This document shows, one piece after another, positions 1 through 8,573 of a stretch of DNA of 40,100 nucleotides; position 1 is the stretch's first letter; the number at the start of each line of letters is the position of its first letter. The notes under the pieces are model-generated. The model was not told where the DNA came from and made no database searches. It saw only the letters and a list, made by a program, of their open reading frames with translations. The position numbers and the translations under genes were made by a program. The stretch is taken from contig DATLSM010000101.1 in NCBI GenBank assembly GCA_035534175.1, positions 1 to 40,100 on the forward strand. Direction: 5' to 3'. Origin of the DNA: DATLSM01 sp035534175 (GTDB taxonomy: Bacteria > Actinomycetota > Thermoleophilia > Solirubrobacterales > 70-9).

Positions 1-82
1 CTCCATTCCAGTAGCGAACGAGGGAGACATCGCCAGGTGCCTTGTACCAGCCCGCCTTGGGCGCGTCCGTCACTGGAGTCAT
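1..82 (-). CDS. DUF2510-type protein, N-terminal fragment (runs off left edge)
   Basis: Reading leftward from the ATG at 80-82 gives a 27-residue N-terminus containing GWYKAPGD and VRYWNG before the sequence stops. This is the pattern of the DUF2510 domain (GWYxDP...LRYWDG), a short module found at the N-terminus of many actinobacterial membrane proteins. An in-frame ATG at 128-130 would add 16 residues, but the start at 82 puts the domain at its usual place. Neither start has a strong ribosome binding site. What follows the domain is outside the window, so the role is unknown. The overlapping rightward open frame at 42-467 has no recognisable content and is taken as a shadow. Confidence 0.6.
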   Translation of the reverse strand, partial: MTPVTDAPKAGWYKAPGDVSLVRYWNG

Positions 83-130
83 ACCAAAGGCGGACTCTAG
101 CGTAGGAAGCCCTGGCGGCGCAATGGGCAT

Positions 131-577
131 CTCTATCGAAGTAGGTCTGGGGGCCTGTTACTTCGAGGGCGGGACGAGCCGATGCACTATCGCGGCGGTG
201 AAGCTTTGCAATCGATCGCCGCTTGGCTCACCGACTCCGACACCAAGACGACGGCAGGCCGCGATGCGTGGTCGGCGCAAGTCGTGGCGACAATTCCGGA
301 CCGGGAGCGAGTCTCGTCTCGCTACGGCCGCGAGGTCGGAAACCGAGAAAGAGGCACCAAACCGCTTAGCCGGCTGCATCTGCTTCTTCCTCCGCCATGG
401 TGACACCCGCTCAAAGATGCTTGATCCGCCGCTCGTGCAGGCACGCCCAGAACCCCCGCAAGGCTGATCAGCGCGCGCGGCCTGACTCGACCTCGCACCC
501 TACTTCTCGGTCATTTCGTTTGCTGGCGATTTAGCCAGTAGTAGACAAAAGGACAGATCGACTGGTATTAAGGATGG
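131..577. other. Intergenic stretch with no convincing gene
   Basis: About 450 bases between the left-edge gene fragment and the HEPN gene. Short open frames exist on both strands (for example 182-403 plus and 158-406 minus), but they are low in complexity or Arg-rich, overlap each other and match nothing I recognise. Near the right end, 'ggtattaagg' could hold a -10-like element and the ribosome binding site for the gene starting at 578. Confidence 0.4.
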
Positions 578-2398
578 ATGGCCTCGCCAACCTCCCTTGA
601 ACCAGCGCTGAGCGCAGGCCAGCTGCTGGGCCTCCGAGAGCTCCTCGATGATCGTCCAAAGGACTATGTCGTCCTCCCTGTCGTTGCAGCAATCGAAGAG
701 CTCGCCGTGACACTTCGAGAACTGGCAGGGGGCTCCCAAATACGAGCTTCCGGAGATAGAGGGTCCCTGACTCAGGATGTCCGAGTCGCACTGGCCAGAG
801 CCGGTTCAGCGCTAAACACAGTTACGACGCCGACCCTCCGAGACTTCGGAACCAGCCGGGTGGCTGAACTCTCAACGATCTTCTCAGATCGGAGCCAGTC
901 CGCAGTCGTCGCTGGGGAGGCAGAAAAGCTCATCGATCAGCTTCGAATGGTGCCGGGGGTGCAAGGAGCATGGGACGACCTGATTGAAGTCATCCGTGCC
1001 GGTAAAGATCTTCAAGACCTCGAGCTGGCAGCGACTCAACTCAAGGAGCTCGTAAAGTTACGCGGTCACGACTGGTTTTGGATGCGCAAAGAACTCGACG
1101 GCCTCATCGACCACGGCGACCTCGCCAACGCTCGCAGCCGGGTCGCTGAGGACGCACCAGATGACATCACGGTGGTTTGGGTCGCGTTCGGAAACGCGCA
1201 CCTTGATCGACCCTTTCGACGCATCGGACAGATTCAGTTCTTTGCGGACGAGCTAGACCTCCAGGAGATACGAGATGGATGTCCAGCGCTCAACGATCAA
1301 GAGTTCGAAGCTGCCACCGAGCTTTCGGACAGCGCTATCTCAATGCATTTCAAATCAACCGATGCCGAGCACGCAGTCTTCGCACGGGTGGAGCTGGCTA
1401 GCCCCAGAGCGAAAGCGCCTCCACAAGGGCGCTCACGCCAGCCGATTGAGTGGGGACGTGACCTTGCCTCGGCAACGGTCGAGGCTGCCGCGTTTCGCTA
1501 CGGGGGCAGTGCTTGGACCCTACTTGAGGGCGGTTGCTACTTCACAGCCAGCGGGACGAGCGGAGGTAGCACGGGATTTGACGATCCATTCCGGATGGAG
1601 ATCATACGAAACTTCAAAGCACCGATCAATGAGCTCACTTCGTTAGCTCTGAACGAATTTTCTCAAGCGTTTGTCGACGCCTTGACCTCCGAAGACAAAC
1701 GGGCAACTCTGACAATGGAGCGAGTCCGCTGGCATAACACAGTTTCGAAAACCAAGGATCCCGCGTTACGACTCGTGAACTTTATTAAGACGTTTGAGGA
1801 TGAGTGGAGCGAGATTGGCGACAACTGGGAGGACTCTGCCCGTCACTATCTTCGCGATCACTGGTGCCGCGACATGCAAAACAACGCGCTGTTTCGGGCT
1901 GGGTGGATCATCCATGACGCCTCCAAGTTGCTTGGAGTGTCCTCACTTGAGCAGGCCGCTCAGGCTGTGTACAAGGCGGAGGATGGAATGACATTTAGTA
2001 TTAACCTACTAGCCGTGAGCGAGCAGGCGCAGGCGGCGGCTGAGAAATTCGACCGCGGCACCATTCAGCGCCGCCGGTTGCGGGAGATTGCACGGGCGAC
2101 CCAGGATGGAAAGAGCGCTCAGAACTGGTGGAGCCAGCTGCGGTGTGATTTCGACATGCTTCTCAACCGTGGCGTCCGCCAACGCAACCGAATCGTACAT
2201 GGAGGCAAGCCACTTCTGACAATTGTGAATAGCTGTGAGCCATTTATTGCTCAGCTCGCATCATCTTTAGTGGCCGAGGCAATTGAGGGGGTAAGTCAAG
2301 ACCGATCGTCCAAGGCGGTGATCTGTACTCGTCGCAACGAACTCGCGAAACAGTTTGAAGATATCGCCGGCGGGTCGTTCTCTGATCTTTTGTCCTGA
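578..2398 (+). CDS. Large unknown protein with C-terminal Apea-like HEPN motif
   Basis: A 606-residue soluble protein with no signal peptide or membrane segment. The start is an ATG preceded by AAGGA. Near the C-terminus, residues 534-543 read RQRNRIVHGG; R536 and H541 form the R-x4-H signature of HEPN RNases, in the RNxxxHG form typical of the Apea-like group. HEPN domains are common in antiviral and toxin proteins, where they cut RNA. The first roughly 500 residues are mostly helical with Trp-rich patches and match no family I can name; they could be a sensor part. GC is about 55% in a sampled 60 bases (1681-1740), well below the backbone, which suggests acquisition. It stands alone, followed by the convergent GIY-YIG/helicase/methyltransferase set. 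A defence role is inferred. Confidence 0.75.
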   Translation: MASPTSLEPALSAGQLLGLRELLDDRPKDYVVLPVVAAIEELAVTLRELAGGSQIRASGDRGSLTQDVRVALARAGSALNTVTTPTLRDFGTSRVAELSTIFSDRSQSAVVAGEAEKLIDQLRMVPGVQGAWDDLIEVIRAGKDLQDLELAATQLKELVKLRGHDWFWMRKELDGLIDHGDLANARSRVAEDAPDDITVVWVAFGNAHLDRPFRRIGQIQFFADELDLQEIRDGCPALNDQEFEAATELSDSAISMHFKSTDAEHAVFARVELASPRAKAPPQGRSRQPIEWGRDLASATVEAAAFRYGGSAWTLLEGGCYFTASGTSGGSTGFDDPFRMEIIRNFKAPINELTSLALNEFSQAFVDALTSEDKRATLTMERVRWHNTVSKTKDPALRLVNFIKTFEDEWSEIGDNWEDSARHYLRDHWCRDMQNNALFRAGWIIHDASKLLGVSSLEQAAQAVYKAEDGMTFSINLLAVSEQAQAAAEKFDRGTIQRRRLREIARATQDGKSAQNWWSQLRCDFDMLLNRGVRQRNRIVHGGKPLLTIVNSCEPFIAQLASSLVAEAIEGVSQDRSSKAVICTRRNELAKQFEDIAGGSFSDLLS

Positions 2399-2409
2399 TG
2401 CGCTAAAGG

Positions 2410-2628
2410 TCACGTCGGGAATCCTGGCAAGACCTGCTGTATCAACGGCGGGAACGCAGCCAGGGACTGAAGCATCTGCTGTAAGTCGTCGTCTTGAGGC
2501 TCTTGGGCAAACGAACGCATGCGCAAATCCATCACCTTTTCGTAAGAGTTCACGCTTGCAGCTTCTCGTGCACCTCTACAAGCCTGCGAGAGGCAATTCG
2601 TCTCGACTAAGAGGCGAGTGGACTCCAA
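2410..2628 (-). CDS. Possible small unknown protein or gene remnant
   Basis: A leftward frame open from a stop near 2719 down to 2410 and ending in QQVLPGFPT. The usable start is a TTG at 2628 (72 residues); no clear ribosome binding site is visible. The composition (SYEKVMDLRMRSF, DDDLQQMLQSL) looks like a real helical protein tail rather than a shadow. It lies just downstream of the GIY-YIG gene on the same strand, so it may be a fourth small gene of that operon or the 3' remnant of an older gene cut by island turnover. No family is recognised. Confidence 0.3.
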   Translation of the reverse strand: MESTRLLVETNCLSQACRGAREAASVNSYEKVMDLRMRSFAQEPQDDDLQQMLQSLAAFPPLIQQVLPGFPT

Positions 2629-2756
2629 CAGTGAGACGAAATACCGCGAGACAACGGAGCAGTGGTGGCCGTTTTCGCCTCGACGTCGCAGAGAGAAAGC
2701 CGTCGACGCCAGGACCTAATCAGGCGAATCCTAGTTTGCTTGAAGGTCCCGGGAAA

Positions 2757-3920
2757 TTACGTTGTCGACGAGCGCAGCACGATCCTTCGCTCGTCGGGGT
2801 CGTATTCGTAGCTCTGAATGCCCTCCGACTCGACGAGTCCAACCGCGCCCTCGATGGCCTCGAGGGGAACGGAGAACCACTCCCGCGCATCCGCCACCGG
2901 CAGGCCATCGCGCTCGAACCATGCGTCGATTCGCGCGGCCGCGAAGAACCGGTGCAACAAGCCCTCAACCTTCCCCGCGATCGATCGGGGCAGCTCGAAC
3001 GTCTCTACCAGCTTCACCGGCGCATCGAGAAAGGTCGAGCTTCCGACTGCCTCTGCGACTCGCCGCTCGGCCGACCCTGTCGTGAACCCGATCTTGTGTA
3101 GGTCTTGGATTGCGCGGACCTCCGGATCCTCGGAGAGAGACCTCGCCACGTAGACGAACCCCGTTTCGCCGCTGAGCTGCTCCTCGACCTCCAGCCGGGT
3201 CTTCTCTTCCGGCTCCGTGACGGTCTTTCCGAAGCGGTACAAGCGACTCGCGAACGACCGGAGCAGGAGGTCGGCTTCCGTGGCGTTCTCGAACACGCAG
3301 CGCAGCCGAGCATTCATGCGCCCGTGCTCGAGCTTCCTCTCACCTTCCTTGGCAACGAGTACGAGCACCCCATTCAGCACGTAGAAGGCGCCTTCCCTGA
3401 CGGCCTGCTCGTCGCGGAACTTGACGAGCCGGCGGGTGCCGCTGCGAAGCTCCTCATGGCAAGCCTTGAACAGGGGTTCGAAGCTCTCGAAGTCCTCGCA
3501 GGGGCGGCGGCGCGCGATTTCTTCCGGCTGCGCAGAGGGCTTCGGGACGTTCCGCAGGGTGTGGATGTCTTCCTCCGGGGACTCGAGCAGGCCAAGCGAG
3601 TCCTCGGCGACGACCTCCTCCAGCGACTCGGGGGGCTCAGGAGGCGAGAGGATGCCGAGGTCGTCATAGGGAGCCAACAGCTCTCGTTGCTCCTCGGAGG
3701 CCGACATCGACTCAAGCCGGTGCGCGAGCATCATCTCGGCGACATCGTCGGCTTCTTTCTCCGGCGGGCGCCCATGCTGTCTGACGAACTCCGCGATCTC
3801 ATCGAAGCTCGCGACGAGCCGCTGCTCCTTGGTCATGCGCTCCGAGCGCACCGGAAAGACGAGCAGCCCCAGATCGTCTTCGGCGATCATCGTCCGGAGC
3901 GTCTCGGCGTCGATCGTCAA
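2757..3920 (-). CDS. GIY-YIG nuclease family protein (T5orf172/MUG113-like)
   Basis: A 387-residue protein. Residues 1-130 are acidic, with two repeats of a 'EDDLGLL/EDSLGLL' phrase and a helical segment resembling the spacer regions of nuclease-helicase systems. The C-terminal part (about 253-350) shows the degenerate GIY-YIG arrangement of the T5orf172/MUG113 group: FVYVARS, then LHKIGFTTGSAERRV, then the metal-binding glutamate in KVEGLLHRFF (about E319) followed by AWFERDG. Family members are predicted DNA endonucleases. The start codon overlaps the stop of the helicase gene by 4 bases (ATGA), so the two are translationally coupled. It probably supplies the cutting activity of the methyltransferase-helicase set upstream. 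The family call is fairly sure; the role is inferred. Confidence 0.8.
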   Translation of the reverse strand: MTIDAETLRTMIAEDDLGLLVFPVRSERMTKEQRLVASFDEIAEFVRQHGRPPEKEADDVAEMMLAHRLESMSASEEQRELLAPYDDLGILSPPEPPESLEEVVAEDSLGLLESPEEDIHTLRNVPKPSAQPEEIARRRPCEDFESFEPLFKACHEELRSGTRRLVKFRDEQAVREGAFYVLNGVLVLVAKEGERKLEHGRMNARLRCVFENATEADLLLRSFASRLYRFGKTVTEPEEKTRLEVEEQLSGETGFVYVARSLSEDPEVRAIQDLHKIGFTTGSAERRVAEAVGSSTFLDAPVKLVETFELPRSIAGKVEGLLHRFFAAARIDAWFERDGLPVADAREWFSVPLEAIEGAVGLVESEGIQSYEYDPDERRIVLRSSTT

Positions 3921-5833
3921 AGGTTCTGCTCCCGGCGCTTCTGCTGTAGGAGTAGCAACGCGTCCGCCATCCGCTGCTCTTGGGGATCGCCGGAGTTGCG
4001 GTCCGGCCGCTGCCCCGTCTTGCGGACGAAGGCTTGGATCTTCGGCCAGAGCAGGAGCGCCTCCTCCTCGCTCATCTCGATGCGGGTGGTGTCAATCGCG
4101 TCCTGGACCAGCCTCAGCACCTGTTTCGTCACCGACTTCGAGAGGACCTCGAACGCCTTCTGGAAGGGATTCACTGTGTCGATCAGGTCAATGTGGAGAT
4201 CCTCGATGTTGACGAACTTGTCCGCCATCAGGACGAAGCGTTTGTCACCCACCTCTTTGACCTCGCCGTTCTTCACGACCGAGTCGGTGACGACATGCTG
4301 GCGTACCTCCTCGATCTCCTCCTCGGAGATATCGGGGTAGCGGGTCCGGATGATTTTGGGGATGAGGATCTTGTTCATCACTTCCGGGTCCACGTTGCCG
4401 GGCATCGCCTTCAGCATCGTTTGGTCCTGAAGGATCTGAGCCTTCAGGTCGTTGAGATCGGCCTCGACGATATGCCTCACCCGGTCGGTCGACGGCTCCT
4501 TAAACCCGTTGATCTTCAGCTCGCCGACCTCGGGGCGATCGTCGGGCCCAAGCTTGGTGCGGAACTTGAAGTTCGGGGCCAGCACCTGCTCCATCAGCAG
4601 GGATGCGGTGATCGCCTTCAGCATGTTGTTGACCGCGACTTTGACCTCCTCGTCGCCGGCGTCGGGCTGGGCGATCAGGTTGGTGAACTGCGAGTGCGTC
4701 TTATTGGGGCTGTCGCGGGTGCAGCGCCCGATGATCTGGATGATCTCGGTCAGCGATCCCCGGTACCCGACCGTCAGGGCGTGCTCGCAGTAGGGCCAAT
4801 CGAAGCCCTCCTTGGCCATGCCGAGAGCGATGATCAGGTCGATGTCGTCGAGCTTCTCCATCGTGCGCAGGTACTCGACGATCTTGGGGCGCTCGGCCGG
4901 GTCGTCGTTGACCAGGTCGGCGACCTTGATCACGCGGCCGTCCTTACGGCGCACCTGGATCACGCCGGTGTCGGGATCCTGTCCCACCACCTCTCCGATC
5001 GAGTCGAGGATCGTGTCCACCTCCCGCAGCTTGTCCTTGGTCGACTCGCCTGACTGGACGGATGGGATGTGGAGGATCGTCTTCTTGTCAGTGTCGAGGA
5101 TCTCGCCAAGGGCGCTCGTGTAGCGGCCCTGGTAGAAGTGGTAGCCGATTCCGAGAGATTTGAGGTAGGTGTATCCGTTTAGCTGCTCGTAGTAGTTGTA
5201 GGTCACCTTGTCGAACTTGGCTTCGTCCTCGGTGTGCAGGACCGGGACGGCGTCGCCGCGGAAGTAGGAACCCGTCATTGCGACGATGTGGGCGCTGCTG
5301 TTGGCGATCACCGAGCGCAGCAACCCTCCGAGCCGGCTGTTGTCGTCGCTGGAGACGTGGTGGAACTCGTCGATCGCGAGGACGACCCCGTCCAGCAGCT
5401 TCTCGTCGATCGCGTCGTGGGCGAAACGCAGAGTCGCGTGGGTGCAGATCAGGATCGGATCGGCTCCCTCGAGGAACCGCCGGACAGCGTCGACCTTGCT
5501 CTCCTCGCTGCCTGGGGTACAAAGGTTGTTCTGATCGTCGACCACCCAATCGGCGAAGAACCCGGACTCGGTCAGCGGGGTACTCGCGAATGAGCGTCCG
5601 ATCGAGCGCTCGGGGACGGCGACGATTACCTTCTTCAGGCCTTGGTTGTAGAGCTTGTCCAGGCCGATATACATCAGCGCTCGGGACTTTCCGGAAGCCG
5701 GCGGGGCCTTAATCAGCAGGTACTGGCTGTCGCGCTTGGCGAAGGCCTTGACCTGCATCTCGCGCATCCCCATCGCATCAGTTGCAGTGCTCTCGCCCGT
5801 CTGGGCGTACTCGACGTGGACGAGGTCAGGCAT
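3917..5833 (-). CDS. SF2 DEAD/DEAH-type helicase of a restriction-like system
   Basis: A 638-residue superfamily 2 helicase. Visible motifs are a Q-like MREMQVKAF at about 24-32, Walker A PPASGKS (44-50), Walker B/motif II IDEFHH (154-159), motif III MTGS (186-189), motif V ALGMAKEGFDW (336-346) and motif VI QIIGRCTRD (366-374). This is the ResIII/type III-Res layout seen in restriction translocases. No nuclease motif is visible inside it. It overlaps the end of the methyltransferase gene by 8 bases and the start of the GIY-YIG gene by 4, so all three form one tightly coupled operon. Role inferred: ATP-driven translocation or unwinding linking site recognition to cleavage. Confidence 0.88.
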   Translation of the reverse strand: MPDLVHVEYAQTGESTATDAMGMREMQVKAFAKRDSQYLLIKAPPASGKSRALMYIGLDKLYNQGLKKVIVAVPERSIGRSFASTPLTESGFFADWVVDDQNNLCTPGSEESKVDAVRRFLEGADPILICTHATLRFAHDAIDEKLLDGVVLAIDEFHHVSSDDNSRLGGLLRSVIANSSAHIVAMTGSYFRGDAVPVLHTEDEAKFDKVTYNYYEQLNGYTYLKSLGIGYHFYQGRYTSALGEILDTDKKTILHIPSVQSGESTKDKLREVDTILDSIGEVVGQDPDTGVIQVRRKDGRVIKVADLVNDDPAERPKIVEYLRTMEKLDDIDLIIALGMAKEGFDWPYCEHALTVGYRGSLTEIIQIIGRCTRDSPNKTHSQFTNLIAQPDAGDEEVKVAVNNMLKAITASLLMEQVLAPNFKFRTKLGPDDRPEVGELKINGFKEPSTDRVRHIVEADLNDLKAQILQDQTMLKAMPGNVDPEVMNKILIPKIIRTRYPDISEEEIEEVRQHVVTDSVVKNGEVKEVGDKRFVLMADKFVNIEDLHIDLIDTVNPFQKAFEVLSKSVTKQVLRLVQDAIDTTRIEMSEEEALLLWPKIQAFVRKTGQRPDRNSGDPQEQRMADALLLLQQKRREQNL

Positions 5834-8510
5834 TTATTGTCTCCTTTGACGCGACCATCTCCTCATACATAGCGAAGAGCACCTTCAGTCGCTCCTCGTC
5901 GGACTCGAACGGCCGGGTCCTGTAGAGGCGATCCACGGCCTCGTCTAGCGTCTTGTGGGCATCGAGCAGGCCGGCGGGCATGTCGTCAGGATCGTAGAGT
6001 TCGCCCAAGGTGCACTCAGAGAATTGCTCCCGCGCCCCTAGGACGCCGATCGCCCCGGCCTTGAGCGCACCTTTGGCAGCGGGCGATAGTTCCGGAACGG
6101 GGAATGTGTTGTAGACGAGTACCGCCGAGTAGCGGTAGTCGGACTTCAAGCGGCCTCCAACCGCATCCAGCCAGACCATATGCATCCGCGCCTGAATCAA
6201 GCCGAACAGCCATGGCTCGGCACGGTATATGGCATTTGCGGAGTCCGCAATTATCGTGTGCTTATCGACAAAGCCTAGGGGCACGTATTGTCGTCTCTCG
6301 GATGAATGTCTTGGCACGACGATTGCGGCTCCTGGTCTATGCCGCCGCTCGCCAAACCGATGCGGCGTTTTGGCTAGCGCCTGAGTCGCCTCCCGGCCAC
6401 TGGCCAACCGATGCTTTCGGACCTGGGCTAGGCGCTCAGCGATCAACGGGCTTTCTTCAGCATGGCCAACCTCGTCGTCCTCGACCCACAAGACGTACCT
6501 TGTGATTCCGTCGATTAGCTCCTTCGAACCGACGAATCTACGAAAGAAGACATCGATATCGGGTTCCCGTTCGATCGCCTTCTGAAATTCCTCGGCGGTG
6601 AATGTTAGAGCGCCGTTGTCATTGGGCATGCTGCCGAAGGTGATAGGTGGCAGGTCGGATATTTGCTCGCTCTGACGACGCACAACCAGAGAGCTGTCTC
6701 CCTCGGTCAGATACGGGGTGATCCCGGTTACCGTGTGCTTGGCGGCGCCGTCATAGATCAGCGGCCGCCGCGCCGGCCCAGGCGCGAGGCCGACAATCAC
6801 GCAGGTGACCCCCGCTCCCCCACGTGCCAGGTTTGTCCACCGAAACGGCCGAACCGCGAAGTTGATCGAGACCCCATATCGGAAGAGAGCTGGCCATAGG
6901 ATCGCCACCTGTTCTCCCTGCGCCACCGAATTAGTCGTCACGAAACCCAATGCCGCATTGCGCTCTGCTACATACTCTGCTCCCTTCAGCAGCCAGATCG
7001 CGACGTAGTCGAGATTGCTGGCATGCGGAAGGTCTCCCGCCACGGTCATCACATCGACCTTCTGCTGCTTGCTTTGCAGCCTGGCCCCCTGATAGGGCGG
7101 ATTACCGCACAGATAGACCTCCGTATCGGCGGAACAAATCGACCCCCAGTCAAGCTGCGCTGCATTGCCACACCTGATATTCCCGGCTTCCTTGAGCGGG
7201 ATGAGGGGGATCTCGACACCGAACAACTCCTCGAACTCCACGTTCATCTGGTGTTTGGCGAGCCAGAGCGAGAGCGTGGCGACTTCATGGGCGAAGTCGT
7301 CGATCTCGATGCCGTAGAAGTTGTCGAGATGTATCCGGGAGAACTCGAATAGCTTCCTCCTGGAGGGTTTCAGCTCGCTGATCCGCTCCAGGATCCTGTG
7401 CTCGAGCCGGCGCAACTCCTTGTAGGCGATCACTAGGAAGTTGCCGGAGCCGCAAGCGGGATCGAATACCTGAATCGTCGCCAGGCGATCGAGCAACCGG
7501 TCGAGCTTGGCGGTGCTGTGCTTGGCCGCCTCGAACTCAGCCTCCAGGTCGTCGAGAAAGAGCGGCCGGATCACTTTCATGATGTTCTCGACCGAGGTGT
7601 AGTGCATGCCAAGTTTCCCTCGCTGGCTCGGATGCGCAACCGCCTGGATCATCGAGCCGAAGATGTCGGGATTGATCTGGGACCAGTCGAGAGTCCCGCA
7701 ATCGAGAATGAGAGACCGCGCCTTCGTCGTGAACCTCGGAGCGCTCGCGTGACGCTCGAAGAGCCTACCGTTCACATACCCGAACTTGAGCAGGTGCGAT
7801 GGGTATCCGACACGGGAATCCGATTCGGTGTTCAAGACATCGAAGATCTGATCCAGGAGTTCGTGAAGGTCGGCCCCATCGGGGAGGCTGAGCGATCCGA
7901 TCGCATTGCTGAAGCTGTCCTTCTCGAAGACGCCCGTATCCTCGGCAAAAAAGCAGAACAGGAGCCGTGAAAAGAAGACGTTGAGGTCGTGGATCTGCTC
8001 CTCGGTCTCGACGGCGTTGTGCTTGACGATCTCGTCGTAGAGCTTCGCCATCTTCTCGGCGGCTTTGACGTCGGCCAGGTTCAGGTTCTCGATCTGGGTC
8101 TTCTCGATCCCTGCCCAGGGGAGAAAGAAGGCGACGTGGTTCTGCAGCTCCCCGATCTCGACATCGAGCGCGTCGCCGGTCTTCAGATCCGCAGCGACGA
8201 GCCTGCTCTCGTTGCGAGCAATTGCGAAGCGTGGACGCTCACGGAGAACGCGCTCCTCGGCCTTGGCCGCGTCGACGGCCGCGTAGAGATCCTCATCGGG
8301 GCAGTCGAGGGACCGGTAGTAGACCTTCTTCTTCCAGAGGTACTCGCCCGCCTGGTCAGATCTGTTGTAGGAGCCCGACTGCAGACGGGTGATCGAAGCC
8401 TTCGGAATGCCGTAGGCGCGCAATAGCTCGAAAAGGAACTCGGACCTCTCCGAGGCGGCCACCCCGGCGAGGCGCTCCTCAACCTCACTTAGGTTCACGT
8501 GGACGTGCAA
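5826..8510 (-). CDS. MmeI-like class I SAM-dependent DNA methyltransferase
   Basis: An 894-residue protein with the MmeI-type layout. An N-terminal region (1-135) is followed by the MmeI helical spacer (DLNVFFSRLLFCFFAEDTGVF, 175-195), the gamma-class N6-adenine methyltransferase core with motif I DPACGSGN (350-357) and NPPY (470-473), a target-recognition part ending in GRLKSDYRYS (786-795) with VVPRHSSERRQYVPLGF upstream, and a C-terminal helical tail with LYDPDDMP. In MmeI itself the N-terminus carries a D...ExK nuclease; I see no such motif here, so this protein probably only modifies and recognises DNA. The start is a TTG at 8510; no ATG lies between it and the upstream in-frame stop, and a GTG at 8498 is the alternative. 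GC is about 53% in a sampled 60 bases (6541-6600). First gene of the three-gene operon. Confidence 0.88.
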   Translation of the reverse strand: MHVHVNLSEVEERLAGVAASERSEFLFELLRAYGIPKASITRLQSGSYNRSDQAGEYLWKKKVYYRSLDCPDEDLYAAVDAAKAEERVLRERPRFAIARNESRLVAADLKTGDALDVEIGELQNHVAFFLPWAGIEKTQIENLNLADVKAAEKMAKLYDEIVKHNAVETEEQIHDLNVFFSRLLFCFFAEDTGVFEKDSFSNAIGSLSLPDGADLHELLDQIFDVLNTESDSRVGYPSHLLKFGYVNGRLFERHASAPRFTTKARSLILDCGTLDWSQINPDIFGSMIQAVAHPSQRGKLGMHYTSVENIMKVIRPLFLDDLEAEFEAAKHSTAKLDRLLDRLATIQVFDPACGSGNFLVIAYKELRRLEHRILERISELKPSRRKLFEFSRIHLDNFYGIEIDDFAHEVATLSLWLAKHQMNVEFEELFGVEIPLIPLKEAGNIRCGNAAQLDWGSICSADTEVYLCGNPPYQGARLQSKQQKVDVMTVAGDLPHASNLDYVAIWLLKGAEYVAERNAALGFVTTNSVAQGEQVAILWPALFRYGVSINFAVRPFRWTNLARGGAGVTCVIVGLAPGPARRPLIYDGAAKHTVTGITPYLTEGDSSLVVRRQSEQISDLPPITFGSMPNDNGALTFTAEEFQKAIEREPDIDVFFRRFVGSKELIDGITRYVLWVEDDEVGHAEESPLIAERLAQVRKHRLASGREATQALAKTPHRFGERRHRPGAAIVVPRHSSERRQYVPLGFVDKHTIIADSANAIYRAEPWLFGLIQARMHMVWLDAVGGRLKSDYRYSAVLVYNTFPVPELSPAAKGALKAGAIGVLGAREQFSECTLGELYDPDDMPAGLLDAHKTLDEAVDRLYRTRPFESDEERLKVLFAMYEEMVASKETINA

Positions 8511-8573
8511 ATAGACATCGGACCTCGGAACTCTATGTCGGTTCGCTGATGGCTCTTGCCGCCTGACATTTCG

